Under the pieces are notes generated by a model, which saw only the letters and a program-made list of their open reading frames with translations, was not told where the DNA came from and did no database searches. Shown here in pieces: positions 1 to 8,553 of a DNA stretch of 64,000 nt; the stretch's first letter is position 1, and each line of letters begins with the position of its first letter. The stretch comes from Edaphobacter flagellatus (GTDB taxonomy: Bacteria > Acidobacteriota > Terriglobia > Terriglobales > Acidobacteriaceae). Location: NCBI RefSeq assembly GCF_025264665.1, contig NZ_CP073697.1, positions 1,612,001 to 1,676,000 of the forward strand, read 5' to 3'. Position numbers and translations under genes: made by a program.

Positions 1-90
1 CTGCATATCCTCGGCTTCGCCGGCAATACCGCCCCGGACCACATCGACCAGTTCCATGGCCTCGAACAGTGGCTGCGCATGGCGAAGTAA
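1..90 (+). CDS. C-terminal end of an unidentified protein (partial)
   Basis: The window opens inside a reading frame that runs 29 codons to a TAA stop at 88-90 (tail ends EQWLRMAK). Only the tail is present, so the family cannot be recognised. The codon use, with C/G-rich third positions, matches the neighbouring genes. The 5' part lies outside the window. No terminator with a T-run follows; the next notable structure is the AT-rich dyad at 191-220. Confidence 0.5.
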   Translation: MHILGFAGNTAPDHIDQFHGLEQWLRMAK

Positions 91-190
91 TCTGTTCGCC
101 TTCCACACAGGCCGTCAACCGCCTCATCATCCACCAGATCGACACGCAGCACGAGGGCCGCAGGCAGTAAACGCGATGCCTTCGCACGCT

Positions 191-220
191 AAATTTGTGC
201 CTACGCCTGCGCACAAATTT
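191..220. promoter_or_regulatory. Perfect 10-bp inverted repeat, operator-like
   Basis: AAATTTGTGC (191-200) and GCACAAATTT (211-220) are exact reverse complements separated by 10 bp, so the half-site centres are 20 bp apart, about two helical turns. The site lies about 100 bp upstream of the choice-of-anchor A gene and is followed by AT-rich sequence (221-245) that could hold a promoter. The outer stem is all A/T and no T-run follows, so a regulator-binding site is more likely than a terminator for the upstream gene. No regulator can be named. Confidence 0.45.
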
Positions 221-316
221 GCATAGTTAACGTATATATTTCAATACTTTGCACGCACTTCGAAACATAATCAGATGAGGTGATCCCCGAATGTAAAAAA
301 CGCAAGAGGCACCGCC

Positions 317-1318
317 ATGATGAAATTTGCACTCCTCCTCGCAACAGCGTGCCTCGCGCCCGCGGTCTGTGTCGCCGACCCACTTCCCTTCGGTCAGGCA
401 AGCTCCTACAATCTCGTCGCTCTCGGCACGGTGGACACGAATGGAAACACCGTCATCGCCGGAACCATCGCCACCAATGCCGACATCGGCGGACGCGTCG
501 CCGCAGCCGACAGCGTGCTTATCGGCACCACCATCGGCGGTGGTCTCAACAGCGATCCCTTTGGAGCTTCCGCCTCCTACGCCGTCGTCTCCACCAACGG
601 CCTCGCCGCCGGACAGATCTTCAACATCAACGGCGGAGGCAACGTCTTCGCCCCCGGCTCCAACGGCACCATCAACTTCAACGACGGCGGCATCCGCGTC
701 ACCAGCGGGTCCTCAGGACTCGACTTCACCTCCCTGCGCTCGACGCTCACTCTCCAGAGCGCCATGCTGTCCACGCTCACACCCAACGGCATCGTCGGAG
801 CCCCCACGCCTCCCGGCGGCAATCCCTCATGGCTCGTCCTTCAGGGAACCAGTGCCACGCTGAACGTCTTCAACATCACCGCCGCGCAGTTCGCCGATGC
901 CAACCACAACCTCGACATCGTGGTTCCAGCCGGATCGACCGTCGTCATCAACGTCTCCGGCACCAACATCACGCTCGGCGCAGGCATCTACATCAACGGC
1001 GTCCAGGTCTCCGGCGATAACGCCGCCAGCCAGGGCATCCTCTTCAACTTCCCCACGGCGCAGACCCTCGCCATCGACGCGCAATTCAGCGCCTCCATCC
1101 TCGCCCCCTACGCCATCCTCACCGGCAGCGGCCAGATGGGCGGCAACTTTATCGCCGCACAGATCGGACAGACCGGCGAGGTCCACAACATCGAGTTCAC
1201 CGGCTCGCTGCCCGATCCCACCGATCCGCCCACCGTCCCCGAACCAGGCACCTTCGCTCTGCTGGGAACCGGAGCCCTATCGCTGGTCATCCGCCTGCGG
1301 ACGCGAATCACAAAGTAG
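317..1318 (+). CDS. Choice-of-anchor A family protein with PEP-CTERM sorting signal
   Basis: This is a predicted exported surface protein of 333 residues. It has an N-terminal signal peptide (about 1-20, ending VCVADP), then a choice-of-anchor A domain (about 22-295) that begins FGQASSYNLVALG and ends around GEVHNIEFTG. The C-terminus is a PEP-CTERM signal: VPEPGTFALLGTGALSL, then a basic tail RLRTRITK. In other bacteria such signals are processed by an exosortase/EpsH system; none is encoded here. AAGAGG at 304-309 is a suitable ribosome site for ATG 317, and ATG 320 is the alternative. The ice-binding DUF3494 family was considered but the opening and closing motifs fit choice-of-anchor A better. 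Substrate or function is unknown. Confidence 0.85.
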   Translation: MMKFALLLATACLAPAVCVADPLPFGQASSYNLVALGTVDTNGNTVIAGTIATNADIGGRVAAADSVLIGTTIGGGLNSDPFGASASYAVVSTNGLAAGQIFNINGGGNVFAPGSNGTINFNDGGIRVTSGSSGLDFTSLRSTLTLQSAMLSTLTPNGIVGAPTPPGGNPSWLVLQGTSATLNVFNITAAQFADANHNLDIVVPAGSTVVINVSGTNITLGAGIYINGVQVSGDNAASQGILFNFPTAQTLAIDAQFSASILAPYAILTGSGQMGGNFIAAQIGQTGEVHNIEFTGSLPDPTDPPTVPEPGTFALLGTGALSLVIRLRTRITK

Positions 1319-1536
1319 GGCGCCTGCGCGAGCGCTTTCGCGCATCTCGGCAAAGGGTGTCATTTCGAGAGCGAAGCATCCCAGACGCGCAACCGGGGAA
1401 CCTCATATTTCTTTGCGGAATGGCGGGGGAACATAACAGCCATCCATCACAAACCCAACCGGAAAACCAGATCTCCACATTCGATCCTGTCAAGTCCCGA
1501 AATCGCCTAAACTCAACCAACAGATAGCTTTACAGG

Positions 1537-1568
1537 TTGCCGATTTCCCCTCATCCGCACGTTATAAT
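1537..1568 (+). promoter_or_regulatory. Candidate promoter with consensus -10 box
   Basis: TATAAT at 1563-1568 is a perfect -10 hexamer followed by AG. The best upstream -35-like hexamer, TTGCCG (1537-1542), is 20 bp away, longer than the usual 16-18 bp, so this is a weak call. Transcription would start near 1575 and run straight into the 1584-1610 terminator. Confidence 0.3.
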
Positions 1569-1583
1569 AGAAACAGCAAGCAG

Positions 1584-1610
1584 AAAGCCCCGATTCGTCG
1601 GGGCTTTTCT
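1584..1610 (+). terminator. Intrinsic terminator
   Basis: The perfect 10-bp stem AAAGCCCCGA/TCGGGGCTTT closes a TTCG tetraloop and runs into TTTTCT. It sits 265 bp after the choice-of-anchor gene and 95 bp before the MATE start, so it may end the upstream transcript or attenuate a transcript begun at the -10 box at 1563. Confidence 0.75.
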
Positions 1611-1705
1611 CGTTACCAGGTCTTACAGACCTCCGTAACTGCTCCAATAAGTCATATCATTCGAATACTTTGCGCAAATCAGTCCAGGGAGGAGGGGTCA
1701 CACGC

Positions 1706-3079
1706 ATGTCAATCCGTCAGCAGATTCGCCCCGTCCTCACCCTTGCCATCCCTCTTATCGCCGCCGAACTGGGCTGGATGACGATGGGCCTCGTCGACAC
1801 CATGATGGTCGGCCACATGCAGAACCCGGCCGTGAACATCGCCTCCGCCGCGCTCGGACAGGTGCTCTACAACACGCTCGGCTTCGGCATCGCTGGCATC
1901 CTGCTCTCGCTGGACACCTTCCTCTCCCAGTCGCACGGCGCAGGCCGTTACGACGAAGCCAACCGCTGGCTTTACCACGGCATCCTCCTCGCCGCCATCC
2001 TGGCCGCCAGCTTCGGGGGCCTTATCCAGCTCGCGCCCTTCTTCATGCGCCTCATGCCCATCGACCCCACGGTCATGGACGGAGCCATCCGCTTTCTCCA
2101 TGCCCTCAACTGGGGCACGCCGACACTCTTTCTCTACTTCGCGCTGCGCCGCTATCTGCAGGCCTTCAACCACGTGCGCCCCATCGCCTTCGCGCTGATC
2201 TCGGCCAACCTCTGCAATGTCTTCTTCAACTGGCTGCTGATCTACGGCCATCAATGGGGAGCAATCAGGATCCCCGCCTACGGCATCGCAGGCTCCGGCC
2301 TCTCCACCTCCATCGCGCGCGTCTACCTTGCCGTCTTCGTCGCCATCGCCATCTGGGTTGTCGAGAAAAAACACAACTACGGCCTGCGCTCCACGCTGCG
2401 TCACATCGAAAGCAGCCGTCTCAGGCAGCTCGTGCTGCTGGGCGCACCCGCCGGCGGACAGATCTTCGTTGAGATCTCCATCTTTGCCACCGTCACCTTT
2501 CTCATCGGCATGATGGGTGCATTGCCGCTCTCCGGCCATGAGATCGCGCTCAACTGCGCCAGCTTCACCTTCATGGTGCCCTTTGCCATCTCCGCCGCAG
2601 CAGCCGTCCGCGTCGGACAAGCCATCGGGCGCAAGGCACCGCACGAAGCCGCCGCCGCAGGCTGGGCCGCCATCGGCTTCGGAGCCGCCTGCATGGCGAC
2701 CTTCTCCATCGTGCTCGCCGTCTTCGCGCATCCCATCGCGCGCGCCTTTACGCCCGATCACGCCGTTATCGCCGCCACCGTGCCTCTGCTCTTCGTCGCC
2801 GCAGCCTTTCAGTTCTTCGACGGCCTGCAGATCACCGCCACCGGAGCACTACGCGGCGCAGGCAACACGCACGCCGGACTCATCGTCCAGATCATCGGCT
2901 ACTGGATCATCGGCCTGCCCATCGGCTCCTGGCTCGGCTTCCACCTGCACTACGGAGCCGTCGGCCTCTGGCTCGGTCTCTGCGCCGGACTCATCGTCGC
3001 TGGCATCGCGTTAACATCCGTCTGGCGCCACACCACGCGCCGTCTCGAAACCGTAGCCATAGACTCGCACGCAGCCTAA
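1706..3079 (+). CDS. MATE family multidrug efflux transporter
   Basis: This is a 457-residue polytopic inner-membrane protein of the MATE (NorM/DinF) superfamily, which exports cationic drugs or metabolites using Na+ or H+ gradients. About twelve hydrophobic segments form two homologous bundles. Family features include the opening LTLAIPLIAAELGWMTMGLVDTMMVG and the second-half segment ALNCASFTFMVPFAISAAAAVRVGQA(I)G. The ATG at 1706 is preceded by GGAGGAGGGG (1688-1697). An in-frame TTG at 1670 would add 12 residues and lies upstream of that ribosome site, so it is rejected. The stop overlaps the 3' end of the convergent FUSC gene by 4 bp. Substrate is unknown. Confidence 0.9.
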   Translation: MSIRQQIRPVLTLAIPLIAAELGWMTMGLVDTMMVGHMQNPAVNIASAALGQVLYNTLGFGIAGILLSLDTFLSQSHGAGRYDEANRWLYHGILLAAILAASFGGLIQLAPFFMRLMPIDPTVMDGAIRFLHALNWGTPTLFLYFALRRYLQAFNHVRPIAFALISANLCNVFFNWLLIYGHQWGAIRIPAYGIAGSGLSTSIARVYLAVFVAIAIWVVEKKHNYGLRSTLRHIESSRLRQLVLLGAPAGGQIFVEISIFATVTFLIGMMGALPLSGHEIALNCASFTFMVPFAISAAAAVRVGQAIGRKAPHEAAAAGWAAIGFGAACMATFSIVLAVFAHPIARAFTPDHAVIAATVPLLFVAAAFQFFDGLQITATGALRGAGNTHAGLIVQIIGYWIIGLPIGSWLGFHLHYGAVGLWLGLCAGLIVAGIALTSVWRHTTRRLETVAIDSHAA

Positions 3080-5253
3080 CCTGCGGCTAATTGCGCCGCA
3101 GACCGCTCCAGCACGGCAATCTGCCGCTCCAGACGCCGTATCTGCTGCTCCGCGACATCGTCACCGCCAGACGAAGCATCCGAAACCTTCGCCTGCGATT
3201 CGACGATCTTCGTCTCTCCAGGCAACGCGGCGCTCAGCGCATCAAGACGCTTCGCAACTGCCTCCAACCGCGCGACAATCGCAGCGCTCTGCGATCCAAC
3301 CACCGCAAGCGTCGTCACCGCACGCGTCATGCGGCGCAGATAAGTCACAAATGTCAGCGCCTCCTCCCAGCGCGCTCCCGGCCTGAACGCGATGCGCGGC
3401 TCCAGCATCAACCGGTCCAGCATCTCTTCCGCATCATTGATCGCCAGACCGCACGCGCGCCGCGCCGGAGCCAGCACCTCGCGATCGGCCGCCGTGCGAC
3501 CCGCATTCGAGTGGTCCGTATCGATCGCCTGCCAGTAACGGAGCATCGCGCGCACATAAGCCGCATCGGCCTGCGCGCCGCGAGCCAGCAGACGGCCCAG
3601 TTGCAGCTTCTCCCGCTCCGGCCACAGCAACCGCATCGCCACAACCGCAACAACAGCTCCAAGCAATGTCGTTCCCATGCGCACGCCGGCAAAGTGCCAG
3701 TCGCGAAGATGCGGTAGCGCCAGCAGCACAAACGTCGGCGTCAGAAAAAAGCAGTACCATGCATAGTCGATCGCATACGTCGCCAGCGTGAAGATACTCG
3801 TCACCGTGATGACGGCAATCAGGCCCGTCTGGCTATGCACCGCCGCGGCGAAGATCGCAGCCAGCACACCGCCGGCAATGGTTCCGCTCACGCGCTGCAC
3901 ACCGCGACGCAACGTTCCCGAACCCGACGGCTGCAGCACAATAATCGAGGTCATCGCCAGCCACACGCCATGCTGAAGATGCACCAGGTGCATCAGCAGC
4001 ACATCGACTGCGCCAACAATCATCATCCGTACCGCATGACGCATCATGATCGACTGCATCGTCCAGTTCGCCTGTGCAGCGTCCAGCATCGTGCTCCACC
4101 CGGAGACCGGCCGCTGCGACTCGCTCTGCCGCACCAGCAGCGAACGACGTTCGGCTCGCTCCGAACCTGACCGCGACGTGCGATACTCGACGCCGCTCCA
4201 CAGCGCACGCACGGCCTCAAACGCGACTTCAAGATTCAACAGCGCATCACGCTCATCGTGAGCCAGATGCGCGACAAGCGAGCCGGGCGCAGCGTGCAAC
4301 GCCTCAAGCGCAATCTCACGCTTGCGCAGATGCTCCAGCGAATGCGAACCCTCCGCCGCGAACGACGCGCCACCATCCTGCGGCCTCACGCTCAGCGCTC
4401 CAGCAATCGCCCGCTCAGCACGGCTCACCCAACTAAGCGCATCGGCGATCGCAGTCTGCGACTCCGCATCTGCCGCCGCTTCAAACAACTCTGTCCAGCG
4501 AATCGTTCCGGCAAACAGAATGTCCGCCGTCTCCAGCAGCACCGTCAGCGAACGCGCACGCACCGTGCGTGCGGTGATGCGCGCGCCGGTCGTTCCAATC
4601 GCAACACGCGCGGCCTCCATCTTCCGGCGCATGTTGCGCTGCAACTCGTGCATCCGAGAGCGCTCCGCACGCCGCTCCTCACTATCCGGAGCTGTATTGT
4701 GCACACCCGCCGTAAACTCCGCCAGCATCGCATAGCACTCCGCCACCGCCTGACGCGCCGGACGGAATGGATCGACCGGCCACAGAAAGAGACTGAGCGC
4801 AGCAGCCCACAGCCCTCCAAGCACGAAAGCCAGCGCATTCCCTAACGCGCCAGCTAGCGTATGCGTGACTCCGCCAAACCCAGCAAAGTAGATCACCAGA
4901 ATGATGACCGAGGACGAGGCCAGCGGATTCGACAGCACACGCGCATACGTCACCGCGAAGCAGAACGCCGCCGTCACGATGACTGCCAGCCACAACGGAG
5001 CCGTCGACAATGCTCCCGCAACGCCTACTATGGCTCCGCCCAGCAGCACGGTAAGAATCGTCGTCAGACGACTGCGATACGGTCCGCCGTTATCGACCAG
5101 GATCGCTTCGAATCCGCCCAGCGCGGCCCATCCCATCGGCCTGCCGAGATAACGGCAGACCAGCATGGCGGCCAATACGGCAATGCCTGCGCGAAGTCCA
5201 CGCGTCCAGTGCAGACGCTTGAGCGTCGCAGCCCATTTGGCGAACATGTGCAT
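3076..5253 (-). CDS. FUSC family (aromatic acid exporter-like) membrane protein
   Basis: This 725-residue protein has the FUSC layout: an N-terminal bundle of hydrophobic helices (about 18-165), a long soluble helical region (about 170-390), a second membrane bundle (about 400-530) and a C-terminal cytoplasmic coiled region rich in Arg/Ala. The family includes E. coli AaeB/YccS-type exporters of aromatic acids and related compounds. The arrangement fits full-length family members. It lies 20 bp downstream of the EamA gene on the same strand and could be co-transcribed with it and the M13 peptidase. No partner adaptor (AaeA type) is adjacent, so the substrate is open. Confidence 0.85.
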   Translation of the reverse strand: MHMFAKWAATLKRLHWTRGLRAGIAVLAAMLVCRYLGRPMGWAALGGFEAILVDNGGPYRSRLTTILTVLLGGAIVGVAGALSTAPLWLAVIVTAAFCFAVTYARVLSNPLASSSVIILVIYFAGFGGVTHTLAGALGNALAFVLGGLWAAALSLFLWPVDPFRPARQAVAECYAMLAEFTAGVHNTAPDSEERRAERSRMHELQRNMRRKMEAARVAIGTTGARITARTVRARSLTVLLETADILFAGTIRWTELFEAAADAESQTAIADALSWVSRAERAIAGALSVRPQDGGASFAAEGSHSLEHLRKREIALEALHAAPGSLVAHLAHDERDALLNLEVAFEAVRALWSGVEYRTSRSGSERAERRSLLVRQSESQRPVSGWSTMLDAAQANWTMQSIMMRHAVRMMIVGAVDVLLMHLVHLQHGVWLAMTSIIVLQPSGSGTLRRGVQRVSGTIAGGVLAAIFAAAVHSQTGLIAVITVTSIFTLATYAIDYAWYCFFLTPTFVLLALPHLRDWHFAGVRMGTTLLGAVVAVVAMRLLWPEREKLQLGRLLARGAQADAAYVRAMLRYWQAIDTDHSNAGRTAADREVLAPARRACGLAINDAEEMLDRLMLEPRIAFRPGARWEEALTFVTYLRRMTRAVTTLAVVGSQSAAIVARLEAVAKRLDALSAALPGETKIVESQAKVSDASSGGDDVAEQQIRRLERQIAVLERSAAQLAAG

Positions 5254-5273
5254 GTATCAGAAGTGTAGCCGCA

Positions 5274-6191
5274 CTAACCTGCGGGTTGATGCTCAGGGAC
5301 GTGCGCCTTCGAGTGTGTCGTCAGCGTAATCGCCGCCACCAGAATCAGAACTCCGCCAGCCCACGCCGTCGGCCCAAGATGCTCCCCAAGTACGAAGACG
5401 CCGAGCAGGCTGCCCATCAGCGGCTCCATGTTCAACAGCACGCCTGCCTGCGATGCAGGAACCTTCGTCATGCCCCAGTTCCACAGCAGCGTCGTCGTGG
5501 CCGTGCACAACACCCCGCTGGCCGCCAGCGCCAGCCATGCCTTTAGCGAGACATGCGCGACTGGCGGCGCTCCATAACGCAAAGGAACCCACACCAGCAG
5601 CATCAGTGTGCCCAGCAGAACGCCATAGGCCGTTACCACAATGGGCGAATGACGATCCATTAGCCTTTTATTGAGCAGAATCCAGCCCAGTGCGATCGCC
5701 AGCGAGAGCACAACCAGCAGATCACCAGCCAGCGACGGATTCCCCGCGCCGATACTGTGCCTGCCGAAGGCAATCAAGGCAGCGCCCGTCGTCGACGCAG
5801 CCAGAGCAAGCCAGCCCGTCGCATCCAGCCGCTCATGCGCGAAGAGTGTTGCGCCAACCGCAAGAATCACCGGCATCGTGCCCACCATCAGCGCCGCGTG
5901 CGAAACCGTCGTCAGCGAGAGTCCATAGAACTGGATCAGAAACTGCACCGGAATACCGAGAAAGGAGGCCAGCGCCAGCGTGCGCCACTCCTTCGCATTC
6001 AACCCCGGGCGATGCATCGCCAGCAGAGGCACCAGCGCCGCAAGCGCAAACAGAAACCGGTACAGCACCATGTGCGCGAAGCCCATCTCGGCCAGTGCGA
6101 TCTTGCCGAAGAAGAAGCCGCAGCCCCAAAATGCGCTCGCCGACGCGCATGCAAGAAAACCGGCGAGCCGCTGTCTGGAAGGAGAAGGCAT
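5274..6191 (-). CDS. EamA/DMT family transporter
   Basis: This is a 305-residue inner-membrane permease of the drug/metabolite transporter superfamily. It has ten hydrophobic helices in two EamA repeats (about 10-140 and 155-290). Typical signatures are WGCGFFFGKIAL at the start and ASQAGVLLNMEPLMGSLLGV in the second repeat. I chose ATG 6191 (MPSPSRQRL). The longer reading from 6209 uses TTG and has no ribosome site. GGAAG stands unusually close to ATG 6191, so the start is somewhat uncertain. Members export amino acids, nucleosides or other metabolites; the substrate here cannot be told. Confidence 0.85.
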   Translation of the reverse strand: MPSPSRQRLAGFLACASASAFWGCGFFFGKIALAEMGFAHMVLYRFLFALAALVPLLAMHRPGLNAKEWRTLALASFLGIPVQFLIQFYGLSLTTVSHAALMVGTMPVILAVGATLFAHERLDATGWLALAASTTGAALIAFGRHSIGAGNPSLAGDLLVVLSLAIALGWILLNKRLMDRHSPIVVTAYGVLLGTLMLLVWVPLRYGAPPVAHVSLKAWLALAASGVLCTATTTLLWNWGMTKVPASQAGVLLNMEPLMGSLLGVFVLGEHLGPTAWAGGVLILVAAITLTTHSKAHVPEHQPAG

Positions 6192-6272
6192 ACTTCCACT
6201 GTCGCACAAACAGAACGGGCGCGGTCCCTATCCAACCTGGAGCCACGCCCGTCTGCTGCCACACGTTGTAAG

Positions 6273-8390
6273 CTACCAGACACGGCAGCTATTGACCGGA
6301 ACCATCGGCACGCCCTTCTTGCAGCTGAAGGCAGCCGAAAATCCAGGCTGATTGACGATTGCACCATTCGCGCGGAAGTGGTCCGGCGAATGCGGATCGG
6401 TAAGCACCTGCTGGCGAATCACCTCAGGCCGCGAATTCTCACACCAGTTCTGCGCATACGCGATATAGAAACGCTGCGGAGCTGTATAGCCATTCACCTT
6501 GGCATTCAGATCCACCTTGTTCGTCTTCGCACGCTCGAGATACGCGAGGTAGGCAAGCATCAGGCCGCCGTTATCCGCCGTGTTCTCGCCAAGGGTCAGC
6601 TTGCCGTTCACCTTCACGTCATCGACAGCAACGAAGCTGCCGTATTCGTTGACCAGGCAGTCCGTCCGCGTCTCGAACTTCTTCGCGTCCTCCGCCGTCC
6701 ACCAGTCGCGCAGATTGCCCTTCGCGTCGAACTTCCGACCCTCGTCATCGAAGCCGTGCGTCAGCTCATGGCCAATTACCGCACCGATATGGCCATAGTT
6801 CACCGCATCGTCCTGGCTCCGGTCGTAGAACGACGGCTGCAGAATCCCTGCCGGGAAGTTGATATCGTTCATGCTCGGATCGTAGTAGGCGTTCACCGTC
6901 GGCGGCGTCATGCCCCACTCCGAGTGATCGACCGGCTGACCGATCTTCGCAAGCTGGCGGTCGTTCTCAAACGCCGTGCCGCGGAACTTGTTGCCCAGCG
7001 CATCATCCGCTTTCACCTCAAGCTTCGAGTAGTCGCGCCACTTGTCCGGATAGCCGATCTTATTAGCAACCCCGTGCAGCTTCTCTTTCGCCTGCACCTT
7101 CGTCGGCGCCGACATCCAGTCCAGCTGGTCGATATCGCGGCTCATCGCCCCTTCGATATCGTGCACCATCTCCAGCATCTTCGCCTTGCTGTCTCCGGCG
7201 AAATACTGCGCAACATACACCTCACCCAGCGCCTCGCCCAGCGCGCCATTCACCGAGTTCGAGCAGCGCTTCCAACGCGCGCTCTGCTCCGGCTGGCCCG
7301 TCAGCTTGCGTCCGTAGAAATCGAAGTTCTCGTCATCGAAGCGCTTCGGCAACCGGTTCGCAGCAGCCGTCAGCAGGTGATAGCGCATGTACGCCTTCAA
7401 CGTTGCGACATCGGTGTTGTGCAGCGCCTTCATCATCGCTGTCATAAACTCCGGATTCGCGTTGTTAATCTCGGTGATCTCCGGCGACCCGACTCCTTTG
7501 CGAAACGAACTGAACGCCATCGACGGAATCGTCTGATGGAAGGTCGACATCGTCTGCAGGTGATACACCTTCTCCGGATCGCGGCGGTCCGTCACCGGCA
7601 TCGATGCCTTCGCCAGTACCGTCTCGAACGCCATAATCGCGTCGGCATCTTTCTTCGCCTGATCCTCTGGCGTTCCACCCAGCGTCAGCATCTTGGCCAC
7701 ATGCTCGACATACTGTTTGCGAATCGTCTCGTCCTTCTCACCTGTGCGCAGATAGTAGTCGCGCTCCGGCAGGCCCAGTCCAGCCTGATCGACATAAGCG
7801 ATCTGCTTACTCGCGTCCTTGAAGTCCTGCTGCTCGCCATAGCCGAAGAACACATCGACACCGTTGCGCTGCAGCTTGCCCACCAGGTGCGGCATATCGT
7901 TCAACGACTCAACCGCATTGATCTCATCGAGCCACGGCTTCAGAGGAGCCAGCCCCTTCGCCTCGATCGCATCCGTATCCATACAGCTCTTGTAGTAGTC
8001 GCCGATCTTCTGCTCGTTCGCCGTCCGGCCGGCGCCACCTGCCGCGGCCTTCGTCAGAATCCCGTTCAGCGCCTGCGTATTGACGTTATAAAGTGCGTAA
8101 AACTGATCCACGCCCGGCTGATCGCTGGGGATCGGATGGTTCGTCGCAAACTTGCCGCAGGCAAACTTGTAGAAGTCGTTGCACGGATCGACCGAGATAT
8201 CGATCGACGTGGCATCGAAGCCCGGAATGGGCTTATACACTTCGGCTGGCTTATCGTTTGCAGCAGCAGCGCTTACGGCCCGCGTCGGACTCTGCGCCAT
8301 GCCGGTTCCTGCAGTCAGTATGGCAACCGCCCCCAGGCTCATCACCCGGCGGCCGTCGATCCAGCCTCCAAATATCTTTCGATTTTTCAT
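6273..8390 (-). CDS. M13 family zinc metalloendopeptidase (PepO/neprilysin-like)
   Basis: This is a 705-residue exported peptidase. The signal peptide (about 1-32) ends GTGMAQ. The large N-terminal M13 domain is followed by the catalytic domain with the zinc site HELTH (541-545), third ligand in ENTAD (from 602), substrate motif NAYYDP, and the C-terminal signatures DPHSPDHFRANG and terminal CRVW, all typical of the family. M13 enzymes cleave short peptides, here probably in the periplasm. AGAAGAGGAA stands just upstream of ATG 8390. Downstream on the same strand are EamA (81-bp gap) and FUSC. All key residues are present. Confidence 0.93.
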   Translation of the reverse strand: MKNRKIFGGWIDGRRVMSLGAVAILTAGTGMAQSPTRAVSAAAANDKPAEVYKPIPGFDATSIDISVDPCNDFYKFACGKFATNHPIPSDQPGVDQFYALYNVNTQALNGILTKAAAGGAGRTANEQKIGDYYKSCMDTDAIEAKGLAPLKPWLDEINAVESLNDMPHLVGKLQRNGVDVFFGYGEQQDFKDASKQIAYVDQAGLGLPERDYYLRTGEKDETIRKQYVEHVAKMLTLGGTPEDQAKKDADAIMAFETVLAKASMPVTDRRDPEKVYHLQTMSTFHQTIPSMAFSSFRKGVGSPEITEINNANPEFMTAMMKALHNTDVATLKAYMRYHLLTAAANRLPKRFDDENFDFYGRKLTGQPEQSARWKRCSNSVNGALGEALGEVYVAQYFAGDSKAKMLEMVHDIEGAMSRDIDQLDWMSAPTKVQAKEKLHGVANKIGYPDKWRDYSKLEVKADDALGNKFRGTAFENDRQLAKIGQPVDHSEWGMTPPTVNAYYDPSMNDINFPAGILQPSFYDRSQDDAVNYGHIGAVIGHELTHGFDDEGRKFDAKGNLRDWWTAEDAKKFETRTDCLVNEYGSFVAVDDVKVNGKLTLGENTADNGGLMLAYLAYLERAKTNKVDLNAKVNGYTAPQRFYIAYAQNWCENSRPEVIRQQVLTDPHSPDHFRANGAIVNQPGFSAAFSCKKGVPMVPVNSCRVW

Positions 8391-8553
8391 GAAATTCCTC
8401 TTCTTTCCTTCTGCATGGTTACAAAACCGCCCACATCAGTATCCAACGTGTAGAGCTCTCCCTTGGCCAGCCGCCAGCGTCTGTGAAACAGTAGAACGCA
8501 GTACGGGCACAACGGTAGAACTCAACGGTAAAAACGGATACGAGCGGCTCAAC

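Larger units (their letters stand above)
1319..1705. other. Intergenic region with degenerate repeat, -10 box and terminator
   Basis: This 387-bp gap has no credible gene. It holds a degenerate copy of the intergenic repeat described at 14109 and 45294 (CTGTCAAGTCCC at 1487-1498, TTGCCGATTTCC from 1537), a consensus -10 hexamer TATAAT (1563-1568), and a strong hairpin terminator at 1584-1610. The MATE gene follows. Confidence 0.5.

Noticed and set aside
317..1318. Ice-binding (DUF3494) assignment for the PEP-CTERM protein
   Set aside because: The usual LGAAANFAVLAGSTVTNTG opening of that family is absent; FGQASSYNLVALG and the GEVHN end fit choice-of-anchor A.
5757..8453. 898-codon open frame on the plus strand
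   Set aside because: It is antisense to the M13 peptidase gene and the 5' part of the EamA gene, is very rich in Arg/His/Gln, has no domain and no ribosome site. The minus-strand M13 and EamA reading is fully supported by motifs.
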